From Paulinella micropora (Eukaryota; Cercozoa; Imbricatea; Euglyphida), in assembly GCA_009731375.1 (NCBI GenBank), contig BJOX01000126.1:158418-207401 (forward strand): DNA of 48,984 bases. Reading direction: 5' to 3'. Numbering within the stretch: position 1 is the stretch's first letter; each line of letters opens with the position of its first letter. The notes beneath the pieces are model-generated. The model was given only the letters and a program-made list of their open reading frames with translations, was not told the origin of the DNA and searched no databases. The position numbers were made by a program, and so were the translations under genes. Positions 18,201 to 27,332 of the stretch are shown one piece after another.

Positions 18201-21082
18201 ATACAGACGCATCTAAGTTTGCGATTGGGGCTGTATTACAACAAGAGGATGAGGAGAAGAAATTACGCCCAATCATGTTTATTAGTAGGAAGTTGTGTGC
18301 GGCGGAGAGAAACTATTGCACAAGGCAAAGAGAGGCGTTGGCGGTAGTATGGGCCCTCAAGAGGCTCAGAGAGTATTTGTGGGGAGGACCTCAATTTACT
18401 GTCAGAACTGATCATCATAACCTGTTATGGTTGATGAATCATGAACAGACGGGACGGCTGGCGCGGTGGCAAGCGTTCTTGTCTTGTTTCGATTTTACAA
18501 TGGTCCATCTACCGGGAAAGCGAAATGTGGTCGCTGATAGCCTCTCTAGGCTAGAGTTTAACTCAGAAGTATCGGCGTTGGTGTCCACGGTGGAGATGGA
18601 AGACTTGTCCACTGACAAGGTGTATGAGGTCAGCCACATTGAGGCGATGGAGATGGCGAGTGGAGTCCGATATGACCGCACAGGTCTACGGTACAGTCCA
18701 CAAGGCCCGGATCACGGGATATGTTGTGAGCTACATACCCAGGAGGACGCTGAGTGGTCCTATGAGGTATATGAGAATGCGAAGGCGAACATAAGAGAGG
18801 AAGAGGAGACGCAGGAAGTTTATGCGGAGCCTCCTCAAGAGCGGAGAAGTGACCTAGACGATGACCCGGAAAGAATCGGGGTACGGCTAGAAGATGGTAC
18901 TATCCATATAGCCTCGCCTACCGCATGGAGGCAACAACAGGCTCAAGATCCGGAGTTTAAAGAACTGATACAGTTATATCAGAACCCGGATGAGCTACGG
19001 ATGACGAAAGCGATCAAAGATCAGATGAAGGAGATGGGATGGAGAGATGGTCTACTGTGGTACAAGGGCCTTCACGGTCGCTATGCGTCACAGCCGGACA
19101 AATGGACCCTTTGGGTACCGGAGAGTCTGAGACGATTTATATTTGTCGCAGCCCACAATTGCCCACTTTTGGCGCATCCGGGTCGACAACGAACTCATAT
19201 GTTCGTAGCGAGGCGATTCTGGTGGAAGAAGATGAAGGAGGAGATAGATCAGGCGGTGGATGCATGCATCCCGTGCAAGATAAACAAAACACCACTGAAG
19301 GCAAATTTCGGCCTGATTGGCGAATTTCCTCTTCATGCGGGGATGTTTGAGTTTATACACATTGATCATGTGGGACCTTTCCCAGAATCGAAGGATGGTT
19401 ACAAATACCTCCTTACGGCTATTGACAGAGCCACCAACTATGTGTGGATCATCCCTGTCAAAGACGTTACCGGCAAGACGACGGCCGAGGCGCTGATCGA
19501 TAGGATCATCTCACAGATCGGAGTACCAAGAAAGATATGTTCTGATCGAGGCTCGGACTTTAATAACGAGGTCATCGACAAACTATCTAAGTATTACGGG
19601 ATGAAATGGCAATATGTTACTGCCTATAACCCGCGAGCAAATGGGAAAATCGAGCGGGTACACAGACCCCTCAAAGCCTCGCTAAAGATGTATTGCACGA
19701 AGAAGGAGAATCAAAGAGCATGGGTCGAGGCAGCACCATCATTTGCGTTTGCAATGAACTGTCTACCCTCTACGGCGTTAGGAGGCTCGAAGAGCTCAAT
19801 CTCGCCATATCAGTTAGTATATGGGCGTGAGCCTGATATCCCGACTTCGCTCCTTCACCCAAAAGACACTTGGGCGGATGCGGATGAGTTGTTTGGGATG
19901 AGACTTAGAGTGAAGATGGAGGCGGAACAAATAGTCAGGGCGCATAGAGAGGCGGAGCGCCGAAAGACTGATGCTGAAGGGGTGCGACAAGCGCACTTGG
20001 ATCAGATCAAGTTCCAGGTCGGGGATATTGTACTATTGTACCATCCTCAAGTCCCGAAGGGAGTCAGCTCTAAGCTGTTCACTCACTGGAAAGGACCTTA
20101 TCAGATTATGGAACAGACGGGACCTCTGAATTACAAGATCAGGGGTAGAGGGAAGGTGCAAATTGTGAATGTAAGAAGGCTGATTAAGTATGATCCCTTC
20201 TTACTGGAAGATGAATCCGTTGAGGAGGCGTTAAAACGGATGAAGGATGATTTCAAAGAGGTGCCGCCCATCCACAAGGAGGCTGGCATAGACCAAGACG
20301 ATGCTTATCGGGCACCGATAGCTGAGAAGGAGGAGAGTGAGGTGGACAGCAAGGAGAAGACTGACCGCATAAGCGCGGTGGGGACTCAGTCCAAGTCTCC
20401 GCGAGAGCATAGCGGAAAGAAGGAGAAGATCACAGAGGCGCAGCTAAGGAGAGCGCGGAATGATCTTATCAACGACCAACCGAGGAAGGCGATGAGGTCG
20501 ATGAGATCAAAGGACGTCCACCAGGAGGAGGAGGGGACGGACACTGACCCAAACGCGGGCAACGTTGAGATTGTCCATGAGCGATGGAAGGAAGGCGATG
20601 CGATAGCAACCATCGCATGGGTGAAAAATGTTTTCTATCTGATGAGACCAGCGGAACAACATGTCGCTGATGACACTCTCTCAGACTTATACTTGATGCG
20701 GGTCGTGGCGGTCCCACGACAGATGCGTGTCACACGGACACTCAAAATATCATCAGCCGCAAAGATAGTACAACCGATACTCCAGTTCTGGAGAAGTATG
20801 GACCCGGTTGAGGATCCAAAGGCAAGACATTATCTGCCAGTATATAAAGACGCAAAAAGTCTCGAGACATGGGATGATACAATTACTCCCAGAGACAAGG
20901 ATTACACTGCGTGGACCATTCAGACACTGCCAAGAGGAGTGCTTGATGTCCCTTTTGAATTATCGTTGGGCGGAATCCCTAATAAGATCTGGGACATTCT
21001 CGAACAGTCAAAGTTCGATCTGACTTTTGTTGGTGGTCCTCCACCAGGCAAAGAAATCCGCGCCAGACGACGAAGGCAGTGA
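15269..21082 (+). CDS. Pol polyprotein of gypsy element (PR-RT-RH-IN + C-terminal extension)
   Basis: Open from the Gag stop to TGA 21080. There is no ATG near the start (GTG at 15302 is the first alternative start), which supports expression as a Gag-Pol readthrough product. Counting from 15302: protease-like domain with DTMA at 179-182 and the later ILLSYDQLATMGAVIDC motif; reverse transcriptase about 650-930 with catalytic YIDD at 815-818; RNase H with VDTDAS (Asp967, Asp969); integrase with an HHCC zinc finger (about 1285-1330) and DD35E core Asp1355, Asp1415, Glu1451; a GPY/F module (THWKGPYQIME) near 1598. A further 280 residues follow with no known domain. All catalytic residues of RT and integrase are present, so the element may be active or recently so. 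Confidence 0.93.
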   Translation: MEGEEERKEKTVKFNPKVTVLSNAVVQTGPTLPLCENKDVGTQRLQPQGSLIPVHTARLPMITDANRKARLAMEARRPMADVSPRPSKQPRTDSMSTVAAGGEQKDNVCTQVPQDNVAQIVNAPVPQNNKNVNEVKQEEKKEELKNLETRLQNLERKVLVLAANIHRPDALCYTELYCETLKTILKVGNDTMANINIVGRKFFNRYRDWVDGNMKKSTGTLKGVSSRTDITGIITLTFKLKSARVYRMDLYVVPGYHGSILLSYDQLATMGAVIDCAARRVIYGVKRGEENDIDPFNATDSYEAYELSLATDHKKMAIAHEALEVYVHPHVVRPDELSWTDNWESQVCTVTVPTCHWDKKSIDDLIEKRKEEIICVAQRSPSLARFAEGVGTDVHITNGYCFHAKVGEEKREAFVPRRTGRIPDTPPETIKSFITDFWGDEPTWPRSLSEVKKCLRTLFENNKPYTIILPYNEKAIWAQEIRDRLIDHPIPVPSRKQQLVVACRMGTREQSSAYKRKLRDLDKLKLIPQAFTCFDGFYTRKAPLQYARLIDMLVELGKDDEPDTVTYEKTGLDDVSEEDLGLEEDREPLKQHKQMSDEDFQEAARKILEEGVGTEKEKELLKAKLEANKEIFDPPHAGGVKPEDFTAVIYKIPGAEPSPAPRRANLSIHEAKIAEELARQLLNEDFIERSTSSIVSQPRIVPKPGGEWRLTVNYARVNKVLEEERNPLPTLEEGRRVLRNAKFYSVIDLKNGFWQIPLEEKSRWLTAFVVGMEIYQWKVLPMGLKQAPGLFQKAMQKMLSSQYDDLSDGGFMRRRGQKAGEYAFCYIDDIIVYSNTMEEHIDHLSDIFRRIGAFGLKCNLKKCQLAKTSVTYLGYEISHNRVSISKEKREEIMNRPIPKNRTELHSFLAMAQYYSQFIPDWGATRAKVEKMIDFGDFEKWDEEALQAFHALKDLIYKDPKDGGLVLTMPDFTKQFVVDTDASKFAIGAVLQQEDEEKKLRPIMFISRKLCAAERNYCTRQREALAVVWALKRLREYLWGGPQFTVRTDHHNLLWLMNHEQTGRLARWQAFLSCFDFTMVHLPGKRNVVADSLSRLEFNSEVSALVSTVEMEDLSTDKVYEVSHIEAMEMASGVRYDRTGLRYSPQGPDHGICCELHTQEDAEWSYEVYENAKANIREEEETQEVYAEPPQERRSDLDDDPERIGVRLEDGTIHIASPTAWRQQQAQDPEFKELIQLYQNPDELRMTKAIKDQMKEMGWRDGLLWYKGLHGRYASQPDKWTLWVPESLRRFIFVAAHNCPLLAHPGRQRTHMFVARRFWWKKMKEEIDQAVDACIPCKINKTPLKANFGLIGEFPLHAGMFEFIHIDHVGPFPESKDGYKYLLTAIDRATNYVWIIPVKDVTGKTTAEALIDRIISQIGVPRKICSDRGSDFNNEVIDKLSKYYGMKWQYVTAYNPRANGKIERVHRPLKASLKMYCTKKENQRAWVEAAPSFAFAMNCLPSTALGGSKSSISPYQLVYGREPDIPTSLLHPKDTWADADELFGMRLRVKMEAEQIVRAHREAERRKTDAEGVRQAHLDQIKFQVGDIVLLYHPQVPKGVSSKLFTHWKGPYQIMEQTGPLNYKIRGRGKVQIVNVRRLIKYDPFLLEDESVEEALKRMKDDFKEVPPIHKEAGIDQDDAYRAPIAEKEESEVDSKEKTDRISAVGTQSKSPREHSGKKEKITEAQLRRARNDLINDQPRKAMRSMRSKDVHQEEEGTDTDPNAGNVEIVHERWKEGDAIATIAWVKNVFYLMRPAEQHVADDTLSDLYLMRVVAVPRQMRVTRTLKISSAAKIVQPILQFWRSMDPVEDPKARHYLPVYKDAKSLETWDDTITPRDKDYTAWTIQTLPRGVLDVPFELSLGGIPNKIWDILEQSKFDLTFVGGPPPGKEIRARRRRQ

Positions 21083-21910
21083 CAAAGAAACTATTTTTCT
21101 TTATGCGTCTCAAATAAACTGATTGATTGCCCACGGCGTATCATGATTTGATCATGCATCATCAGTTATCAATATGAATATTAAAAAGACTCAGTGATAT
21201 AACTTGGCATTCGATCGCAACATACGAGTGCGAAAGGTCGATCGACGATGATACTACACCGTATACGGGGATCGCTAGTGTATTGAGCGATGGTGTTCCC
21301 GGGTATGACCCTTTCCAAGTCCTGGGATGATGTTCTCGAAAATGAAATGTTCTCTGAAACTTTCATTAAATTATTTTTTACGATAGATTATATACTGTCG
21401 TACCTGAGCACGGTCAATCTCTACTTGTGTCGGTATATCGCAGGGTCGGGTACATACACCTCGACTTCGGATATAGCTATTAGGACTGGCCCCCTAATAC
21501 TATATCATAGGATATCCGCCTTATACAAGGGTATGTCATTAAAAAAGACAATGTACTTACGATCTCCCTGTGAATAATAATGATAGTAATAATAATGATA
21601 AGAAGAAGAAGGAGATCAAAGGGGGAATCGTACTACAGCACCACGTTGCTTGTATTTTTTATTAATAGTACGTTTGTTCTTGACATACTGCCGAAAAAAA
21701 AATTTTGAGGGGAAGGAGTTCAAAATTTACAAGAAAGGCTAGAGAATCCGCTTTGACGTGCCGTATGAGGATATATTTATCGTCTTTTAGCGTCTATCCG
21801 TGGGTCGATGCGCTGTGTGGCATGACTCCATAGCGCATACTATTTGCAGAAAGAAATCAGAAGGTGTATGACGAAAATGCTATTTCCGTCATAAAATCGG
21901 GAGGGGGTAC
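21083..21910 (+). other. Gypsy 3' untranslated region
   Basis: No ORF of note. AATAAA at 21113-21118 lies 30 bp after the Pol stop. 21271-21910 is shared with the remnant at 6640-7667, which identifies it as element sequence. A purine run GGGAGGGGG just before the 3' LTR (about 21899-21907) is the likely polypurine tract. Confidence 0.8.
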
Positions 21911-22149
21911 TGTAGGCAGCACCCCCCGGATAGCCGGTAAAAAATACCTTTTCCTGGTGACAGGTGCACCAGCTTGTTTTTCAGTATTATTTGTCCGGAT
22001 TTGGACCTGATGCCATTTTATTCCTGGTCTGTTGCCGTTTTCCTTTTTGGCTTCACTGAGCTAATACAACGAGACATCATTCTCATTCTTGAGGACTGTG
22101 TTTGGTTGTATTACCGACTTTTTTTCGAGCTATCGTTGGGGGCATTACA
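21911..22149 (+). repeat. 3' LTR of gypsy element
   Basis: 239 bp; differs from the 5' LTR only at CAGCACC/CATCACC and CTGATGCC/CTGGTGCC. Confidence 0.95.
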
Positions 22150-22214
22150 GTAAAGTGTAAGATGTAGGTTTTAAGGTCCTATGGGATCCAAGCTTCCTAG
22201 CTTCAACTTCTTCC

Positions 22215-22437
22215 CATATTCTTTATCCTAATACAACATAAAACCGGACGTATTAACCAGAACCGGAAATGTAATAAGAATTCATCTTAAAATGCATTTA
22301 ATAACAAGAAAGTTACTTCCAAGAGTAAATTCCCGTAAAGCCTTAATAGCGTAAAAACGATGTAGTATACCGTGGGTGTTACAGTATTACAAACTTTTTC
22401 TACGAGCTATCGTCACGGTTGGGGGCACTACGCAAGG
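22215..22437 (+). repeat. Diverged LTR-like fragment
   Basis: Starts with CTAATACAACATAAAACCGGACG (an echo of the tail of the remnant at about 11055-11085) and ends CTTTTTCTACGAGCTATCG…GGGGGCACTACG, which parallels the last 40 bp of the gypsy LTR. Probably the end of an older related LTR. Confidence 0.4.
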
Positions 22438-23540
22438 GCGGCACTGAAGGCTGTTGTAATAGAATACTTGACAGTATAAAGCACAAGAAAATACCACAAG
22501 AAAAGTTGACATATTTCAAAAATAATTGTTCTTTCATAAAAACAAAAGATCTTAGCACCCTTTCATCATTAAAAGAAAGAAAAGTAAAAAAATTGAATTC
22601 CAAGCCGTTACAACCGTTTCTTAACGGTTTTACTGTATTATGGCTGGTTTTGTGGTTTGCGTTCGTTTCTTTTGGTTTCGTTTGACTACTACTTAAACAT
22701 TGTATTTGTTTCATCAGAATTATGTTTTTTTTTCATAATTTTCCAAAATATTTTAAAAAATTGAATTTCTAGCCGTTACGACCGTTACTTACAAACTGGT
22801 AGTTTTGTGGCTTATTTACTGATGGTAAAAGTTGCCACTCACTTGTATTCGTTATACATACGCACTGACTACTTGAAGTATGCACGAAATAATATAATTA
22901 CTAGCTTGTTCAGCATATTTACAATGATTTTGAAGCATAAAACCGGTGCGGTAGCTTAGACTTTAAGTTGGGTGAGACAGTTTTACACAAGTCACTGTAC
23001 TACTTGCCACTCACTTGTAGTCGTTATATATACTCACTGACTACTCTAAGTATGCATGAAATAATATTAATACTAGCTTGTTCAGCATATTTACAATGAT
23101 TTTGAAGCATAAAACCGGTGCGGTAGCTTAGACTTCAAGTTGAGTGAGACAGTTATAAAACAGTCACTAGTTGCCACAGTCAAGGCAGTGACCACCTGTC
23201 ACTCACATGTTTCCTTACATGCTGTGTATAATTTTATGTGTTCTAATAATTAAATACATTGAATTTAATAATTTCAAAAAGGTTCTAATTGAAAATGTTG
23301 AAATTTGAATTCAAAAATTCAAATTAACGGTAGGCAGTTTATGAACTTGACTTCAGCTGAGTTGTTACCGTGACTCTGGTTTGACTGCTAAGTTAATGTT
23401 TGTTGTTTTCTCGATATAAAAAACTTATATTTATTCCAGCATCATTTGACATTAAAGTAAATTAAACTTATGAAACTTTTGAAAAATTAAAAAAAAAATT
23501 AAAATTGTTTTCTAACGGTCTGATTTGTAACAGTCATATC
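22438..23540. other. AT-rich region without a gene
   Basis: No supported coding sequence. Contains an approximate duplication of TTGAATT…AGCCGTTAC.ACCGTT (about 22590 and 22757) and the 172-bp tandem repeat listed separately. Confidence 0.6.
22832..23175. repeat. 172-bp tandem duplication
   Basis: Units starting at 22832 and 23004 both run TTGCCACTCACTTGTA.TCGTTATA… through ACCGGTGCGGTAGCTTAGACTT. About 90% identical by eye. Confidence 0.9.
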
Positions 23541-23554
23541 AATTCGTCATATGC

Positions 23555-23596
23555 TGGAGTGGTGGTGTGGTGGCGGTGGTATGGTGGCGGAAATGG

Positions 23597-23627
<31 letters not shown>

Positions 23628-23728
23628 GGTGGTGGTGGCGGCGGTGCTTTTGGCGGTGGTGGTGGTGGTGGTGGTGCGTTTGGTGTTGGTGATGTTGGTG
23701 TTGTTAGTGGCTGTTGATGGTTGTCGGC

Positions 23729-23785
<57 letters not shown>

Positions 23786-23798
23786 CTAGTACTAGTAC

Positions 23799-23836
<38 letters not shown>

Positions 23837-24021
23837 ATAGTTGCTGTTGTTATTGTTGTTGTTGGTGGTGTTGATGATGACGATGTTGTTGTTGTTGGTG
23901 TTGTTGTTGTTGGTGGTGGTGGTAGTGGTGTTATTGTTGTTCTTGTTGTTCTTGTTATTATTGTTATTGTTGTTGTTGTTGTTGTTGCTATTGTTATTGT
24001 TATTGTTGTTGTTATTGCTGC

Positions 24022-24074
<53 letters not shown>

Positions 24075-24345
24075 GTTGCTGTTGCTGCTGGTAGTGGTGG
24101 TGCTGGTGGTGGTGGTGGTGGTGGTCGTCGCTGTGTTTGTGTGCATCATCATCATCATCAACAACAGCAACAATAACAACAAAACAACAACTGTTGTTGT
24201 TGTTGTTGGTGGTGGTAGTGGTGGTGGTGGTGGTGGTGGTGTTGGTTGCAGTAGCCGTTTTTGTAGTTGGTGTTGTTGGTAGGTTGTTGTTGTAGTCTGT
24301 TGTCATTGTTGTGGTTTTTGTTGTTGTTGTTGTTCGTGGTGGTGG
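23555..24345. repeat. Trinucleotide repeat block (GGT, AGT, GTT)n
   Basis: Runs of GGT/GGC, then AGT with ACTAGT switches, then GTT/ATT, a short inverted ATC/AAC segment (24145-24190), then GTT/GGT. Long ORFs here are homopolymer-like (Val, Leu, Thr, Ser) artefacts. Confidence 0.95.
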
Positions 24346-24426
24346 TAATACATACATACATACATACATACATTACATGCATACATTACATAGATACATA
24401 TATTACATACATACATAATTACATAA

Positions 24427-24457
<31 letters not shown>

Positions 24458-25010
24458 CATCCGTCCATCCGTCCATCCGTCCATCCGTCCATCCATCATC
24501 TATATTTACATACACATACATACATGCATACATACATACATGCATACATACATTGTACATACATAGTACATACATACGTACACACATACATTGTACATAC
24601 ATACATACATACATACATACATGCATACATACACATGCATACATACATACATATGCACATACATACATAACATACATACATACATACAATGATACATTCA
24701 TACATACATACACACATCATACATACATACATACATACATACATACATACATAATACATACATACATACATATGTATGTACACATGTACATACATACATA
24801 TGAATGTACATACATACATACATACATACATACATACATACATACATACATAACATAACATACATAACATACATACATACATACATACATACATATGTAT
24901 GTACATACATACCATGTACATACATACATACATACATACATACCATGTACATATGTACATACATACATACATACATTATGTACATACATACATACATACA
25001 TATGTACATA
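24346..25010. repeat. (CATA)n array with GTAC and CCGT variants
   Basis: About 660 bp of CATA tetranucleotides with a CCGTCCAT block (24461-24497) and ATGTACATAC variants. Confidence 0.95.
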
Positions 25011-25388
25011 AATATATAAATAAGTTTAAATCAATTTTCGATAGGCCTGATAAAACAAAATGCCATTTTTGTCCTAGTGGGATAATCTATTGCCTTTTTG
25101 TCCCGATCCGCACGAGGAAAAGTGGCATGTGTTAATCCACATCCACAACTAGGGTAATACCCGCCTGTACCAGCAGTGTTATATGCATTTTTGTGGTCAC
25201 CGGTGCCACCGGTGTTTTTGTGGTGGGCGGTGGCACCGGACCCGTCCCACAAGTGCGGGTTTTCTGAAAACATGTATAAAAATGACGATTTCCCCGTAAA
25301 ATTTTTCAAAGCAAACTAGCACTGGCCGACAGCCGTGTTAGCTAGCTTGGCTCGTGGTGTGTGTACTCTCACACACCACTCACCGCAG
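25011..25388 (+). promoter_or_regulatory. Upstream region of virus-like island with CACCGGTG palindromes
   Basis: Non-coding. Contains two near copies of TGCC.TTTTTGTCC, then TTTTTGTGGTCACCGGTGCC followed by CACCGGTG and GGTGGCACCGG (about 25190-25240), which can pair. A TATAAAAA box (about 25275-25282) lies about 110 bp before the first ATG. Confidence 0.4.
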
Positions 25389-25826
25389 ATGACAGTGCAA
25401 AGCGTCCACTGGTACAATCCCCTGCTGGCGGTGGGAGACGACGTGGCACCCAAGTACTTACCGGAGATCTCCGCGCTACAGCAAGGAGGAGAAGGAGAAG
25501 ACGAGGAGTCCAGCGAGGAGGACATCGACATCGTGGGCTTCGGAGAAGACAACAAGCGTGGAAGGACGATAAAGGGCCTACCAATGCAAGTACTGGCGGG
25601 AGCTAATAGAGAAAGAGGTGTTAGGCACAGACGAAATTTACAAGCTTGAAGGAGACGCCAGCTCGATGGTAGATCCAGTGGCACGACCGACAGTCTGTCA
25701 TTGTCATCGGCTGTCAAGCAGCGTTTCCGGCACAAACAGGATTACGCTTGTCTGGCCTATGCCTTGTTCAACCTCACCAACGCCCCGCATCGCTACAATA
25801 AAAGGATGAAGCGCAAGTTTCGCTAG
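25389..25826 (+). pseudogene. Virus-like island gene A, small acidic/basic protein, frame broken
   Basis: ATG at 25389 opens 86 codons to TGA at 25647. The product has an N-terminal MTVQSVHWYNPLLAVGDDVA and a Glu/Asp-rich middle (about residues 33-50). After the TGA the same frame continues coding-like to TAG at 25824, with a basic end (RYNKRMKRKFR). Between about 25575 and 25680 another frame also looks coding (RAYQCKYWRELIEKEVLG). The simplest reading is one original gene damaged by two compensating indels or a nonsense change. No family recognised. Confidence 0.45.
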
Positions 25827-25838
25827 TCAGTTGCCAGC

Positions 25839-26135
25839 ATGCCCGTCTTCCGGAGATTTCTCGCGTGGCTACAAGAGACTATGCACTCGTTGGCTACCTG
25901 TGGCAAGGCAGAGCAGCGCAAGTCAGTCAACTGGCTACTCGAGCAGCACCAAGGGCTGGCTATCATCAGTTTCGACGGACACGCCTACGGCTTCGACTTT
26001 GCGCGCAGGTTGATCTTTGACGGAGCCAGCGAGTATGCTGTGCAGCTGGACAAGAAGGCTCTCTATGCCTACGGATTCAAGTCCGGACTAGCCTACAATT
26101 ACATTGCTGTAGAGCCTCATTCTCCTGACCAGTGA
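25839..26135 (+). CDS. Virus-like island gene B, 98-aa protein
   Basis: An intact small ORF starting MPVFRRFLAWLQETMHSLAT and ending with TGA, only 12 bp after gene A. The N-terminal 40 residues are helical and amphipathic; the rest is mixed, with an aromatic-rich end (ALYAYGFKSGLAYNYIAV). No signal peptide, membrane segment or known motif. Spacing and composition match its neighbours, so it is probably of the same viral origin. Function unknown. Confidence 0.55.
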   Translation: MPVFRRFLAWLQETMHSLATCGKAEQRKSVNWLLEQHQGLAIISFDGHAYGFDFARRLIFDGASEYAVQLDKKALYAYGFKSGLAYNYIAVEPHSPDQ

Positions 26136-26195
26136 CCAAACAGTAGTTAGTTTTAAAAAAAAGGAAGGAGGGAGGGAGGAGGGGGGGGGGGGGGG

Positions 26196-26205
26196 NNNNN
26201 NNNNN
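26196..26205. other. Assembly gap (10 N) after poly-G
   Basis: Short gap between about 15 G and a TTGTGATATTG / poly-C stretch. Confidence 0.99.
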
Positions 26206-26235
26206 TTGTGATATTGCCCCCCCCCCCCCTTCTGT

Positions 26236-26860
26236 TTTTTCAGGGTACAACTAAAATTTTTTCCAAAGTTAATTTTTCTATATATAGTCACGGCTTCCAC
26301 CTCAAAAAAATTTGGTGGTACCCACCTGGCGCCGTCACTCATTTTCGGTCACGCCGGATTTTTGTGACGGCGCCGGTGTTTTTTCAGGGTACCACCAATT
26401 TTTTTCCAAAGTTAGTTTTTTTCTATATAGTTACGGCTTCCACCCAAAAAAATTTGGTGGTACCTTTTTCCGCCGCCACCTCATTTTTCGGTCACGCCGG
26501 ATTTTTGTGACGGCGCCGGTGTTTTTTCAGGGTACCACTAAAATTTTTTCCAAAGTTAGTTTTTCTCTATATAGTTACGGCTTCCGCCTCAAAAAAATTT
26601 GGTGGTGACTATGCACGTTCTCTACTGGTCACATTGAGAGTCGCCGGGCGGCCCCCCCCCCCTCTCTCTCCTTCTCTCTTTTTTTTGCCGCCACCTCGGT
26701 TTTCGGTCACGCCGGACTTTTCGTGACGGCGCCGGTACCACCATTTTCTTTTCCTGGAGTTAACTTTATCTATATAGTCGGTTTTTGCGCCTGGAAATAT
26801 TTTGGTGGTGACAGTGCTTTGTTCTCTGCTGGTCGCGTAGAGAGTCGCCGGATGCTGCCC
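26236..26860. repeat. ~143-bp tandem repeats with nested palindromes
   Basis: The phrase TTTTTTCAGGGTACNAC…CTATATAGTTACGGCTTCC recurs at about 26236, 26380 and 26523 (periods 144 and 143), with a diverged fourth copy near 26745. Each unit has an outer inverted pair TTGGTGGTACC/GGTACCACCAA (26312-26322 with 26388-26398; again 26454-26464 with 26531-26541). In unit one there is also an inner pair GGCGCCGTCAC/GTGACGGCGCC (26328-26338 with 26364-26374). A second motif, GTTCTCT.CTGGTC…GAGAGTCGCCGG, appears twice (about 26610 and 26820). No ORF with coding character. Confidence 0.85.
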
Positions 26861-26907
<47 letters not shown>

Positions 26908-26910
26908 CCG

Positions 26911-27112
26911 NNNNNNNNNNNNNNNNNNNNNNNNNNNNNNNNNNNNNNNNNNNNNNNNNNNNNNNNNNNNNNNNNNNNNNNNNNNNNNNNNNNNNNNNNN
27001 NNNNNNNNNNNNNNNNNNNNNNNNNNNNNNNNNNNNNNNNNNNNNNNNNNNNNNNNNNNNNNNNNNNNNNNNNNNNNNNNNNNNNNNNNNNNNNNNNNNN
27101 NNNNNNNNNNNN
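26911..27112. other. Assembly gap (202 N) between poly-C and poly-G
   Basis: About 40 C on the left and about 19 G on the right of the N run. The complementary homopolymers suggest a foldback or a misjoin. Confidence 0.99.
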
Positions 27113-27332
27113 GGGGGGGGGGGGGGGGGGGCGTGACCAGCCAAGTGCAGCACTCTAAGCAAAACACGCCTTTTTTAAAAACTTTTTTCTTGGGCCGGTT
27201 CTGCCACCTCCTCCCTGTAATCATGGCCGGATCCGGCCCAAAAAACAGCATAGTCCGTTCGCCGGAGTCTGGCTCTGCACTGATTTTTTCTTCTCTGATT
27301 TATCATTGAAGCGCGGTACAGTGTGGTCGATA

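Larger units (their letters stand above)
11562..22149 (+). mobile_element. Near-intact Ty3/gypsy LTR retrotransposon (10.6 kb)
   Basis: The 239-bp LTRs (11562-11800 and 21911-22149) run TG…CA and differ at only two positions. The domain order is LTR, leader, gag, protease, reverse transcriptase, RNase H, integrase (with GPY/F module), C-terminal extension, 3'UTR, LTR, which is the Ty3/gypsy order (integrase after RNase H). Gag and Pol share one frame, separated by a single UGA. High LTR identity implies recent insertion. Flanking bases (CGGTTA on the left, GTAAAG on the right) do not give a clean target-site duplication. Confidence 0.93.

Noticed and set aside
23551-24382. ORFs of 100-220 codons of Val, Leu, Ser or Thr
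   Set aside because: Produced by GGT, AGT and GTT repeats; all frames of a trinucleotide array are open.
24303-25019. Cys/Met/Tyr/Val-rich ORFs
   Set aside because: CATA repeat translations.
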